DNA from: Acidobacteriota bacterium
GTDB lineage: Bacteria > Acidobacteriota > Vicinamibacteria > Vicinamibacterales > UBA2999
Assembly: GCA_947465645.1 (NCBI GenBank)
Contig: CANIBQ010000002.1
Coordinates: 62,001-126,000 of the forward strand
Direction: 5' to 3'
Length of the DNA: 64,000 nucleotides
In this document: piece after piece, positions 35,277-42,362 of the stretch
Position numbering within the stretch: the first letter of the stretch is position 1
Layout of the letters: the number at the start of each line of letters is the position of its first letter
The notes under the pieces: model-generated
What the model was told of the DNA's origin: nothing
The model's input: only the letters and a program-made list of their open reading frames with translations
The model's database searches: none
Position numbers and translations under genes: made by a program

Positions 35277-37007
35277 CTACTTGCGGCGGCCGGCGCCAGT
35301 ATGTGGCTTTCTGTGACTCTTGGTTTCGGGGGCTCTCGGTGCTGCCAGGGGTATGCGTACGGCAAGCAGACCGCCGGGCACCGGACGAATCGTTGGCAGT
35401 CGACCGATCCTGTCAAGGTCATCGGGACCGAATGGGTAGCCGCCGATCGCCGGCGCGATCAGCACTGCTGCCCCCTCATCCCGTGAACGGGCAAACGTTT
35501 CCGGAGTGAGCAACTGGATCCGCGCGTCATAGCCAGCGTGCGGGTACAGGCCGCTCTGGACCAGCACCACCTTCTCATCGGCTAGCCGCGCCAGCGCCTC
35601 CGGCATGGCCGCGATCTCGGCCCTCCATGGGCGGAGGCTGTATCCGCGGTTGCCGCTCCCGACTACCAAAGCACCGAGCAGAACCGCGGTAGCCGCTACG
35701 AGCGCGGCCCGGCGCCCACACACGGCGACGCGCCGGGCGAGCACCAAGGCGCCCGTCGAGGCTCCGATCACCAGGAAGGGCACGAGTGGGATCGCGTAGT
35801 AGATCCCGAACGCGTGCAATTGCGGATCGAGCGCAGCGCCGTAGATCGCCACGATTGGCACGATCCCCAGCATCCAGCGCCAGGCGAGCACCGGCAGGAA
35901 CAGGTGCGGGAGCATCACCAGCCTGAAGAAGCCCGAGCTCACGCTGTCCGCCAGGACCCGGCCAGGGTGGGACATCATCCCGACCAACGCCCGCAGCGGT
36001 GTGGGGCCGTAGTTGGCCCAGAAGTTGGCATACGCCGGAACCCCGCCCGCTGCGATCGCCGGCGCGACATAGCCGTAGTAGAGGCCAAGGTTCGCAAGCG
36101 CGAGAGCCACGGGCAACAGGAGGAAGACGACGCGGTCGACGCGATTCATGAGCCGGAATCCGTGCAGTCCCAGCGCGACGCACGCGGCAAAGAGCAGCAT
36201 GGCGGCGTCCTCCTTCACCAGGATCGAGGCGACCGCGGCACACACGAACTGTCGTCGATTTCTCCGCAGCCCTGCTTCGAGCATCCACGGAATGAACCAC
36301 GCGTACAGCACCTCGGGGTGAAAGCCGTAGTTCAGCGCCCGGGCGGTATTGTCATTGAGGACGAAAGCGACGGCGGTCACCGTCGCGAGCACGCCACCGG
36401 CACCGAGATGCTGCATGATTCGCAGCACGTGTATCGCTCCGAGCGTGACGGCGATCACCGAGAGCGCGAGGAGCCAGAGCGGGGTGGCGCCGAGGGCATA
36501 GAGCGAGCAGATCGGAAACATCCCCCAGTACGCGTGATGCTCGAGACCGCTGCGCTGCGAAAACTCCGGAAAGTCGGCCGTTTCGACGAGCAGGGGGCGA
36601 CCCTGTATCGTCTGGAGGCATGGCCGATCGAAGTAGACGGTGAAATCGACGCCATTGATCTCTCCCGACTGGAATCGGGTGAGGACGAACCAGAACAGCG
36701 TCAGTCCCACGACGACCGCCCCGGTGCGCACCGCCGGGACTGAAGGCGTCCACGCCTCGACTGCCTGCCACTCGGATTCCGCCCAGCGCCACGGCCGCAG
36801 GATCACCACCGCAACGAGGAGCGCCGGCACGAGCACGGCCGGCAGGCGCACAACCCTGGGCCAGCCGACCAGGGGCGCGCCGACCAAGACCGCGGCCGCC
36901 ACGAGCGCGAGCACAACCAAGGCGCGCCTTGAACACGTGGTGGGTCTGACAACCTCCGTGGGGCCGATCCGCAAACGTACGAATAATAGCACCGTCCCGG
37001 AACGCAA
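35277..37007 (-). CDS. DUF2079 family integral membrane protein
   Basis: Up to 576 aa with about 11 hydrophobic helices. The pattern ALNYGFHPEVLYAWFIPWMLEAG followed by ILVKEDAAMLLFAACVAL, and NFWANYGPTPLRALVGMM, identify DUF2079, which is distantly related to GT-C glycosyltransferases such as dolichyl-phosphate mannose users. An Asp/Glu early in the protein (GEINGVDFTVYFDRPCLQ) could be the GT-C acidic motif. The start is uncertain: TTG 37007, GTG 36992 and TTG 36974 are all possible and none has a clear ribosome-binding site. Confidence 0.8.
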   Translation of the reverse strand: MRSGTVLLFVRLRIGPTEVVRPTTCSRRALVVLALVAAAVLVGAPLVGWPRVVRLPAVLVPALLVAVVILRPWRWAESEWQAVEAWTPSVPAVRTGAVVVGLTLFWFVLTRFQSGEINGVDFTVYFDRPCLQTIQGRPLLVETADFPEFSQRSGLEHHAYWGMFPICSLYALGATPLWLLALSVIAVTLGAIHVLRIMQHLGAGGVLATVTAVAFVLNDNTARALNYGFHPEVLYAWFIPWMLEAGLRRNRRQFVCAAVASILVKEDAAMLLFAACVALGLHGFRLMNRVDRVVFLLLPVALALANLGLYYGYVAPAIAAGGVPAYANFWANYGPTPLRALVGMMSHPGRVLADSVSSGFFRLVMLPHLFLPVLAWRWMLGIVPIVAIYGAALDPQLHAFGIYYAIPLVPFLVIGASTGALVLARRVAVCGRRAALVAATAVLLGALVVGSGNRGYSLRPWRAEIAAMPEALARLADEKVVLVQSGLYPHAGYDARIQLLTPETFARSRDEGAAVLIAPAIGGYPFGPDDLDRIGRLPTIRPVPGGLLAVRIPLAAPRAPETKSHRKPHTGAGRRK

Positions 37008-37085
37008 CCCGTCCGGCCAGTACTGTATTTTTACGAAGGCGCGAAATCACGGACGAGCGTTGGTGAGCACCGCGGTCAGCCCGCG

Positions 37086-37733
37086 TCAGCGGATGACACC
37101 CCGGCGCACGGCGTACAGCACGATCTCGGCCGCGCTGTGCACGTCGAGCTTCTCCATGATGTGCGCGCGGTGCGTCTCGACCGTGCTCGGGCTGATGAAG
37201 AGGAGGGCCGCCATCTCCTTGTTGCTCTTGGCCTCGGCGATGAGCTGGAAGATCTCGCGCTCCCGCTCGGACAGCGATTCGTAGCGGTCGAAGGCGCCTT
37301 CGCCGCGTCGACTGACGTAATCGTCCAGCATGAGGCGCGCGATCGGGGGGCTGAAGAACGACTTGCCCTGCGAGACGGCGCTGACCGCCTGCAGGAGATC
37401 GACGTCCGCGGCATCCTTCAGGAGATACCCGATCGCGCCCACCTTCAGGATCTGGGTCACGTATGCCTCATCGGAGTGCATGCTCAGGACCAGAATGCGC
37501 ACACCAGGCACGCGTCGCGTGATCTGGCGGGTGGCCTCGATACCATTCAGTAGCGGCATCGCCACGTCGATGACGGCGACGTCGGGCTTGTGCTGCTCGG
37601 CGAGGCGCACCGCCTCGCGGCCGTCGCCGGCCTCCGCCACCACGTGCCAGTCTGCGCGCTCCTCGAGCACCTTGCGCAGACCCTGGCGTACGACCTTGTG
37701 GTCGTCGGCCAGGAGGATGCGAAGTGGGCTCAT
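37086..37733 (-). CDS. NarL/FixJ-family response regulator
   Basis: 215 aa. The receiver domain (1-120) has the acidic pocket ADDHKVV, phosphoacceptor Asp in VAVIDVAMPLLNG (about residue 54) and Lys in YLLKDAADVD. The C-terminal LuxR-type HTH (150-212) has LSEREREIFQLIAEAKSNKEMAALLFISPSTVETHRAHIMEKL. The gene starts 2 nt after the stop of the histidine kinase, its probable partner. Targets are not evident. Confidence 0.93.
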   Translation of the reverse strand: MSPLRILLADDHKVVRQGLRKVLEERADWHVVAEAGDGREAVRLAEQHKPDVAVIDVAMPLLNGIEATRQITRRVPGVRILVLSMHSDEAYVTQILKVGAIGYLLKDAADVDLLQAVSAVSQGKSFFSPPIARLMLDDYVSRRGEGAFDRYESLSEREREIFQLIAEAKSNKEMAALLFISPSTVETHRAHIMEKLDVHSAAEIVLYAVRRGVIR

Positions 37734-37735
37734 CG

Positions 37736-39151
37736 CTAACCGGCCCGCCGTGGCGCCTGGTCGACCGCGTCAAGGTCGACCTCCGATGGCAGGCTCACCG
37801 AGATCCTCGTTCCGCCCTCAGGGCGATCGCCGATCGCGAACGTGCCTTTGAGCGCCTGGATGCGCTCGCGCATGCCAATCAGCCCGAGACCGCGGCGCAT
37901 CGAGGAGGTACCGACCGGAATGCCCCGCCCGTTGTCGTCGATGACGAGACGCAGCACGCCAACGCCGGCGCTGAGCGCGACGGTGCACGCCGTGGCGCCG
38001 CTGTGCCGCGCCACGTTGCTGAGTGCCTCCTGCACGATTCGGTACACGCAGACTTCAATCTCCGGCCCGAGCCGGTCGTCGATGGTTTCGGCCAGTTGCG
38101 CACGGATCCCGGTGCGCAGGGAGAAACTGCGCAGGTAGGCCCTCAGCGTGGCGGGCAAACCGAAATCGTCCAGCGTCGAGGGATGCAGGAGCTGCGACAG
38201 GTCGCGCACGCTACGCAGGGTGCGGTCGGCGATGTCTCGGGCCTCCTGCAGCGCGTCCCTGACGCGCGGCTCGGAGGTGCCGCGCAGCGCAATCCCGATG
38301 TCCATCTTCACCGCAGTGAGCGCCTGCCCGACTTCGTCGTGAAGCTCTCGCGCCAGGTGGCGGCGCTCGTCCTCCTGCGCGCTCACGAGCCGGGTTGACA
38401 GCCGCTCGAGATCCTGCCGGTTCCGTTGCTCGGCGAGCCGCTGCCGCTCGATCAGGCGCTGCAGTCGGTTCACCTGCCCAGACGCCATGATGGCGACGAC
38501 CAGCGCCACCACCAGAATAGCCCCTCCAACCCACAGCAGGCGCGTCCTCGCTTGCTGGTACAGCGCGTCGGCTTCGACGCGGTGTCGCCCGGTCGCCGTG
38601 CTTTGGAGCGCCGCGAGTTGGTCAACGATCGCCAGGACCGTCTCGCGGCGCGGCACGATACCGCTTCGGAGGATCGCGGCCGATTCCGCCGGGCTCCGCG
38701 CCTGATCGGAGAACGCCACCTCGCGCGATTCCCAGTAGTCGTCGAGCTTCGTCTGCAGACGTGCCCAGTGTTCCCGATCCACCGACGATGTCACCTCCGG
38801 CACGTACTCGCGGAGCATTTGTTTCACTTCGGCGCGGAGCCGTCTCAATTCAGCGCGGTAATGATCGCGGCGCTGGGGATCACTGTCGATGATGGCGTCG
38901 CGAAGATAAATGGACCCCAGCAGGACGTTCGTCCGCACCTTCTCGAGCGCACGAGCGCCGCGCAGAAAGGACTCGTGCGCGGCGGAGATGTTCTGCTCCA
39001 TCTGCTCGAGGCTGCGCATGAACTGGTATCCCCACAGCAGCCACAAGCCAAAGACAACCGCGAAACCCAGACCGAGGGTGATGACCGTCGATTTCGCGCG
39101 GACATCCGCGGTTCGCGACGGGAATTCGATGCGATCGAAGGGCTCCGCCAA
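37736..39151 (-). CDS. NarX-type sensor histidine kinase (HisKA_3)
   Basis: 471 aa from TTG 39151, which has GGAGG 6 nt upstream; GTG 39211 would add 20 residues but lacks a ribosome site. Two membrane helices (about 20-40 and 205-228) enclose a periplasmic four-helix-like sensor (about 42-200). The cytoplasmic part has the HisKA_3 phospho-acceptor box ERRHLARELHDEVGQAL and an HATPase_c domain (VYRIVQEALSNVARHSGA, DNGRGIP, GLGLIGMRERIQAL). First gene of the two-component operon; the stimulus is unknown. Confidence 0.92.
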   Translation of the reverse strand: MAEPFDRIEFPSRTADVRAKSTVITLGLGFAVVFGLWLLWGYQFMRSLEQMEQNISAAHESFLRGARALEKVRTNVLLGSIYLRDAIIDSDPQRRDHYRAELRRLRAEVKQMLREYVPEVTSSVDREHWARLQTKLDDYWESREVAFSDQARSPAESAAILRSGIVPRRETVLAIVDQLAALQSTATGRHRVEADALYQQARTRLLWVGGAILVVALVVAIMASGQVNRLQRLIERQRLAEQRNRQDLERLSTRLVSAQEDERRHLARELHDEVGQALTAVKMDIGIALRGTSEPRVRDALQEARDIADRTLRSVRDLSQLLHPSTLDDFGLPATLRAYLRSFSLRTGIRAQLAETIDDRLGPEIEVCVYRIVQEALSNVARHSGATACTVALSAGVGVLRLVIDDNGRGIPVGTSSMRRGLGLIGMRERIQALKGTFAIGDRPEGGTRISVSLPSEVDLDAVDQAPRRAG

Positions 39152-39336
39152 CTCATCCCTCCTCACGGACGTCCTGCCAGTATCAGCGGCTCCTCGAGAA
39201 CAATCATCCACTTAGGGGCGACGCGCCGCCATCCCATGCGCACGGTATTTAAGACCCGATCTTAGTCTTGGCTGGTCTGGACGAGGGATCTGCATGTCTC
39301 TGCAGATGTTTCTGGCGAGGTCAGAGGAGATCGCCG

Positions 39337-39530
39337 TACTTCCGCCTGCTGCTGATCGGCTACTTCGAAGACTTGGACGCGGAGCGCGCGATCGCGTTGG
39401 GAGCGGCGGACTTGCTTGCCCTGCGCGAATTTATCGGCCGGCATTTCCGAGGCGCCGCCCGATCATTCGACCATCTCCCGCACGCGTCGCTTGAACGATA
39501 TCGAGACACACGAGGCGGTCTTTACGGGGG
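39337..39530 (+). pseudogene. Remnant of a DUF772-type transposase (IS5/IS1182-like), frameshifted
   Basis: Frame one reads YFRLLLIGYFEDLDAERAIA then LALREFI (39337-39434). Frame two continues with GISEAPPDHSTISRTRR and then DIETHEAVFTGV (about 39438-39529). Together these reproduce the N-terminal region of DUF772 transposases, with one frameshift and no catalytic C-terminus. No terminal inverted repeats could be recognised. An old insertion, decayed. Confidence 0.7.
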
Positions 39531-39564
39531 TGCCGCGGCGACGGCCGGTGGCGTCATGTGCGGA

Positions 39565-39602
39565 GAAAAAGCCGTTCTTCCAGGTTACGTCATGGCTTTT
39601 TC
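39565..39602 (-). terminator. Possible terminator after TauE/SafE gene
   Basis: GAAAAAGCC and GGCTTTTTC form a 9-bp stem with a 20-nt loop, and the minus strand ends in TTTTTC. It is 46 bp past the stop. The long loop lowers confidence. Confidence 0.4.
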
Positions 39603-39648
39603 GGAGCCACATGGCGGCGCCGGCTGTCGCCGAGATGCCCTTGAAGCG

Positions 39649-40527
39649 TTACGCCGATCCAGGCCGAGCCGCGGACAGCGGGCCGGGCTCCTCCGGAGAG
39701 TGGGCCGAAAAAAAGCGGTACAGCAGCCAGAGGTCGATCAATCCCACGGTCACCAGCACCAGGTACGCGGCGGGGCCTTCGACCAGCCCCAGCTCGTTCA
39801 GCAGACGCGACAACCCGAACCCCACCACCCAGGCGTCGAAGCTCATGCAGATCCGGCGGAACGTTTCCGCCTGCACGCGCCGGATGATGAACGCGCCAAT
39901 CGGCACGCCGATCAGGATGCTCGGCACAATCCACGGAACCAGCGCGATGCTGGTGACGGTGAAGAGCCCCGCATACGTGTAGGCCACGGCGGTCATCGAC
40001 GATTCCGCCAGGCGCACAAGCGCGAGGGCGGCGCGGAACTCGACCTTCGCGAGCCCCTGGTTGTTCAGCATGATCACCAGCGGTGGGCCGGAAATCGTCG
40101 TCACGGAGTAGAGCACGCCGAGGGCGCCGCCGAACACGAACGTCGCGGATCGTTCCGACCGGATCGGCCGGCGGTAACCCGCCGCCTGCAGCAGGATCAG
40201 CGGCAGCAGCACGATAAACGTGAAGAACCGCACCCATCCGGGGCTCACCTGCGCGACGATCGCCGTACCGACGGCGATACCAGGCGTCAGGCCGATGATC
40301 ATCGGCATCATCCGCCGCCAGACGCCGCCAATCGCCTCGCGGTTCACCCACAGCACGTAGGCGTTGAGCACCACCTCGATCAGCACCAGCGCCGGGTTCA
40401 GGACCCGGTTCGAGAGAAACAGCAGCGCCAGGGGAACGGTGATCGAAGAGAAGCCGTAGCCCAGCGCGCCATTGACGATGGCCGCGAGAAGCGTGATGCC
40501 GGCGAGGGCGAGCGTGTATTCGCTCAT
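39649..40527 (-). CDS. TauE/SafE family sulfite/organosulfur exporter
   Basis: 292 aa with about eight hydrophobic helices. The opening LAGITLLAAIVNGALGYGFSSITVPLALLF is the TauE/SafE signature, repeated in inverted form near residue 130 (FVFGGALGVLYSVTTISGPPLVIMLNNQG). Family members move sulfite, sulfoacetate or related sulfur anions across the inner membrane. No Shine-Dalgarno precedes the ATG; instead the ATG overlaps the stop of a 19-codon frame (ATGA). Upstream lies a Cys-rich leader frame and its promoter, so control by cysteine supply is likely. It is divergent from the rhodanese and next to cysDNH. Confidence 0.9.
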   Translation of the reverse strand: MSEYTLALAGITLLAAIVNGALGYGFSSITVPLALLFLSNRVLNPALVLIEVVLNAYVLWVNREAIGGVWRRMMPMIIGLTPGIAVGTAIVAQVSPGWVRFFTFIVLLPLILLQAAGYRRPIRSERSATFVFGGALGVLYSVTTISGPPLVIMLNNQGLAKVEFRAALALVRLAESSMTAVAYTYAGLFTVTSIALVPWIVPSILIGVPIGAFIIRRVQAETFRRICMSFDAWVVGFGLSRLLNELGLVEGPAAYLVLVTVGLIDLWLLYRFFSAHSPEEPGPLSAARPGSA

Positions 40528-40583
40528 CGCCGCAGCGACACCCGGGACACGGCCACCATCACTCCTGAATATCTCCGGATCAT
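40524..40583 (-). CDS. 19-codon upstream frame coupled to the TauE/SafE gene
   Basis: ATG 40583 to TGA 40526-40524; the peptide begins MIRRYSGVMV and ends in SLRR. A strong GGAGAGGGG ribosome site (40595-40587) stands 3 nt before its ATG. Its stop overlaps the TauE/SafE ATG (ATGA), the usual arrangement for translational coupling. Its product is probably irrelevant; reading it would deliver ribosomes to TauE/SafE. Not known from a family; inferred from layout. Confidence 0.55.
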   Translation of the reverse strand: MIRRYSGVMVAVSRVSLRR

Positions 40584-40585
40584 CT

Positions 40586-40677
40586 GCCCCTCTCCTCGCG
40601 CTCCATCAGCGGGAACGCCTGCGCGAACATCAGCGGAATCGGTAGCGGGCTGCCGATCGACTGGTGAGGAGAGGCGC
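40586..40677 (-). promoter_or_regulatory. Hairpin that can hide the ribosome-binding site (translation attenuator)
   Basis: On the minus-strand transcript CCTCTCCTC (40674-40666) is perfectly complementary to GAGGAGAGG (40597-40589), extended by two pairs beyond one G-G mismatch (40675-40677 with 40588-40586). The 3' arm contains the ribosome site of the 19-codon frame. CTCACC (40668-40663), overlapping the 5' arm, can instead pair with GGTGAG (40717-40712) at the stop codon of the Cys-rich leader, offering a release structure. Confidence 0.6.
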
Positions 40678-40712
40678 GGGATTACGAGGGAATTACCGGA
40701 ATCGGAGGGCGC

Positions 40713-40802
40713 TCACCCCACTGTCGTCGGCCTGATACACGCGCACCGACACGCGGCGCACGCGCAACAACAGGACGGACAGCAGGTGAAGTGAACGGAC
40801 AT
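40713..40802 (-). CDS. Cysteine-rich leader peptide of the TauE/SafE gene
   Basis: 29 codons, ATG 40802 to TGA 40713. After MSVHFT it reads CCPSCCCACAACRCAC, then IRPTTVG: 10 Cys in residues 7-22. It has no homology to a folded protein; the Cys density is what one expects of an amino-acid-sensing leader. It starts about 6 nt after the predicted transcription start and has no ribosome site, so it is probably translated as a near-leaderless frame. Slow decoding of its Cys codons would alter downstream pairing and so release the TauE/SafE ribosome site. Shares the CCPxC motif with the leader before cysD. Confidence 0.75.
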   Translation of the reverse strand: MSVHFTCCPSCCCACAACRCACIRPTTVG

Positions 40803-40814
40803 CCCGGAGCGGCT

Positions 40815-40844
40815 ATGGTGTCTGGTCGGCGCCTCATCTGTCAA
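40815..40844 (-). promoter_or_regulatory. Promoter of Cys-rich leader / TauE-SafE transcript
   Basis: -35 TTGACA (40844-40839, consensus), 18-bp spacer, -10 CACCAT (40820-40815) on the minus strand. Start predicted near 40808, 6 nt before the leader ATG. Confidence 0.6.
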
Positions 40845-40917
40845 GACGGGTCGCGCCGCAAAGTAGACTGGGCCATCGACACAATCTCCGCGACTTCGCT
40901 CCTCCAGGAAGAGCACC

Positions 40918-42159
40918 GTGACTCCATCTGAACTCCGGCGGCGCTGGCGCGACGGCGAGGAGGTGGCGCTCTTCGACGCGCGCGAAGAGGATCTGTTCGC
41001 CGGCGCGCACCCGTTCTTCGCCGTCTGCCTTCCGCTCTCCCAGGCCGAGGCGCGTATCGACGATCTTGTCCCCCGCAAGACCGCTCCGATCGTCGTCTAT
41101 GACGCTGGGGAGGGTCTGGCGGCCAGGCTCGCGCAACGCCTCGAACAACGTGGCTACACCACCGTCTCGCTGCTCGCCGGCGGCCTCGAGGCCTACGCGC
41201 TCGAAGGGCAACTGTTTCGAGACGTCAACGTCCCGAGCAAAGCGTTCGGCGAGCTGGTGGAATCCACCTGTCACACGCCTTCGCTCCCGGCGCGGGAGGT
41301 CAAGGCGCTGATCGATGCCGGGGCGGATCTTGCCGTGCTCGACGTGCGCCGCTTCGAGGAGTACCGCACGATGAGCATCCCGACCGGGATCAGCGTGCCC
41401 AACGCGGAGCTCACCCTGCGCGTCTTCGACCTCGTCCCGTCGCCGCAGACCCTGGTGGTCGTCAATTGCGCTGGCCGGACGCGCAGCATCATCGGCACGC
41501 AGACGCTCATCAACCTAGGCCTGCCACATCGCGTCGCCGCGCTGAGGAACGGCACGATCGGATGGACGCTCGAGGGCTACGGGCTCGAGTCGGGACAGAC
41601 CCGGACGTTCCCTCGCGAGGCGCCGGCCTCACAGGCGCGGGCGATGGAGGCGGCCAGCCGATGGGCTGCGCGGGTCGGCGTGCGCACCATCGACCGCCTG
41701 ACGTTTGACACATGGATGGCTGAACGCGACCGCCGCACCCTCTACCGGCTCGATGTCCGCACGCCCGCGGAGCATGCCGCCGGTCATCCGTCCGGATTTC
41801 TCCTGGCCCCCGGCGGCCAGCTGGTTCAGGCCACCGATGAATGGATCGCGGTCCGCGGCGGACGGATCGTGCTGTTCGACGACCGAGGCGTACGCGCACA
41901 GATGACCGCCTCCTGGCTCCTGCAGATGGGGTGGGAAGCGGTCGTGATCGACCCGGGCGCCCTGGCGGCGAACGAGACCGGCATCGCGGCCCAGAGCCGG
42001 CCGCCGTCCCCTGAACACCATCGGTACAAGCGGCCATACGAAGGGACCGACAGCACGCGCGAAGCGATGCAGGGCTACATCGACTGGGAGTTGCAGCTGG
42101 TGGCGCAGATGGCGGTCGACGGGATCTCGCGCTTCAGGGTCATCCAGCCCGCGGGCTGA
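40918..42159 (+). CDS. Triple rhodanese-domain sulfurtransferase
   Basis: 413 aa, GTG start with AGGAAGAG upstream. Three rhodanese-like domains: about 5-100 (ALFDAREEDLFAGAHPF; active-site loop VVYDAGEGLAAR, no Cys), about 125-230 (AVLDVRRFEEYRTMSIP; loop VVNCAGRTRS with catalytic Cys and the CxGRxRS shape), and about 275-370 (YRLDVRTPAEHAAGHPSG; loop VLFDDRGVRA, no Cys). Only the middle domain should carry persulfide sulfur. Such proteins transfer sulfane sulfur. Sits between the TauE/SafE gene (divergent) and cysDNH (same strand, separate promoter). Confidence 0.88.
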   Translation: MTPSELRRRWRDGEEVALFDAREEDLFAGAHPFFAVCLPLSQAEARIDDLVPRKTAPIVVYDAGEGLAARLAQRLEQRGYTTVSLLAGGLEAYALEGQLFRDVNVPSKAFGELVESTCHTPSLPAREVKALIDAGADLAVLDVRRFEEYRTMSIPTGISVPNAELTLRVFDLVPSPQTLVVVNCAGRTRSIIGTQTLINLGLPHRVAALRNGTIGWTLEGYGLESGQTRTFPREAPASQARAMEAASRWAARVGVRTIDRLTFDTWMAERDRRTLYRLDVRTPAEHAAGHPSGFLLAPGGQLVQATDEWIAVRGGRIVLFDDRGVRAQMTASWLLQMGWEAVVIDPGALAANETGIAAQSRPPSPEHHRYKRPYEGTDSTREAMQGYIDWELQLVAQMAVDGISRFRVIQPAG

Positions 42160-42160
42160 T

Positions 42161-42189
42161 TTGCGCCCGCCAGCCAGACCCGATACAAT
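42161..42189 (+). promoter_or_regulatory. Promoter of cys leader / cysDNH operon
   Basis: -35 TTGCGC (42161-42166), 17-bp spacer, -10 TACAAT (42184-42189). The -35 starts 2 nt after the rhodanese stop. Predicted start at about 42196-42199 coincides with the leader GTG (42199). Confidence 0.65.
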
Positions 42190-42198
42190 CCTGACACC

Positions 42199-42297
42199 GT
42201 GTTCGCCCCGAACTGCTGTCCCTGCGCGTGTTGTTGTACGAGGACCCGAAGGGTCTCCGCGCCAAGGTCCAGCTGTTGGGGTGATCTCTCGAAATAG
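42199..42297 (+). CDS. Cysteine-rich leader peptide of the cysDNH operon
   Basis: 32 codons from GTG 42199 to TAG 42297. After FAPN it reads CCPCACCC (six Cys within residues 6-13, codons 42214-42237), then [19 protein letters not shown]. No ribosome site is present; the GTG lies at the predicted transcription start, so translation is probably leaderless. The Cys block is followed by self-complementary segments and a terminator in front of cysD, the layout of a classical amino-acid attenuator. Cys-rich leaderless frames before sulfur-assimilation genes are known in mycobacteria; I know of none described for Acidobacteriota. Confidence 0.8.
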   Translation: MFAPNCCPCACCCTRTRRVSAPRSSCWGDLSK

Positions 42298-42358
42298 ATT
42301 CCCACTCAAACACGCAAACGATCGAAGGCCCGGGACCCCACTCCCGGGCCTTTTTTTT
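42242..42358 (+). terminator. Transcription attenuator before cysD
   Basis: Terminator: stem GGCCCGGGA (42327-42335)/TCCCGGGCC (42342-42350), 6-nt loop, then eight T (42351-42358), ending 4 nt before the cysD ATG. Segment 1 GGACCC (42242-42247), right after the Cys codons, pairs with segment 2 GGGTCT (42251-42256). Segment 2 GGGTCTC (42251-42257) can instead pair with segment 3 GGGACCC (42332-42338), which includes most of the terminator's 5' arm. Segments 1 and 3 share GGACCC. A ribosome stalled at the Cys codons would cover segment 1 and favour the 2-3 antiterminator. Confidence 0.8.
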
Positions 42359-42362
42359 ATTT

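Noticed and set aside
39212..39648. Intact insertion sequence
   Set aside because: Only the N-terminal part of a transposase is left, in two frames, without catalytic residues or terminal inverted repeats.
42298..42362. SAM-type or other metabolite riboswitch before cysD
   Set aside because: No SAM-I, SAM-II or cobalamin core motif is visible; the Cys codons and alternative stems explain the region better.
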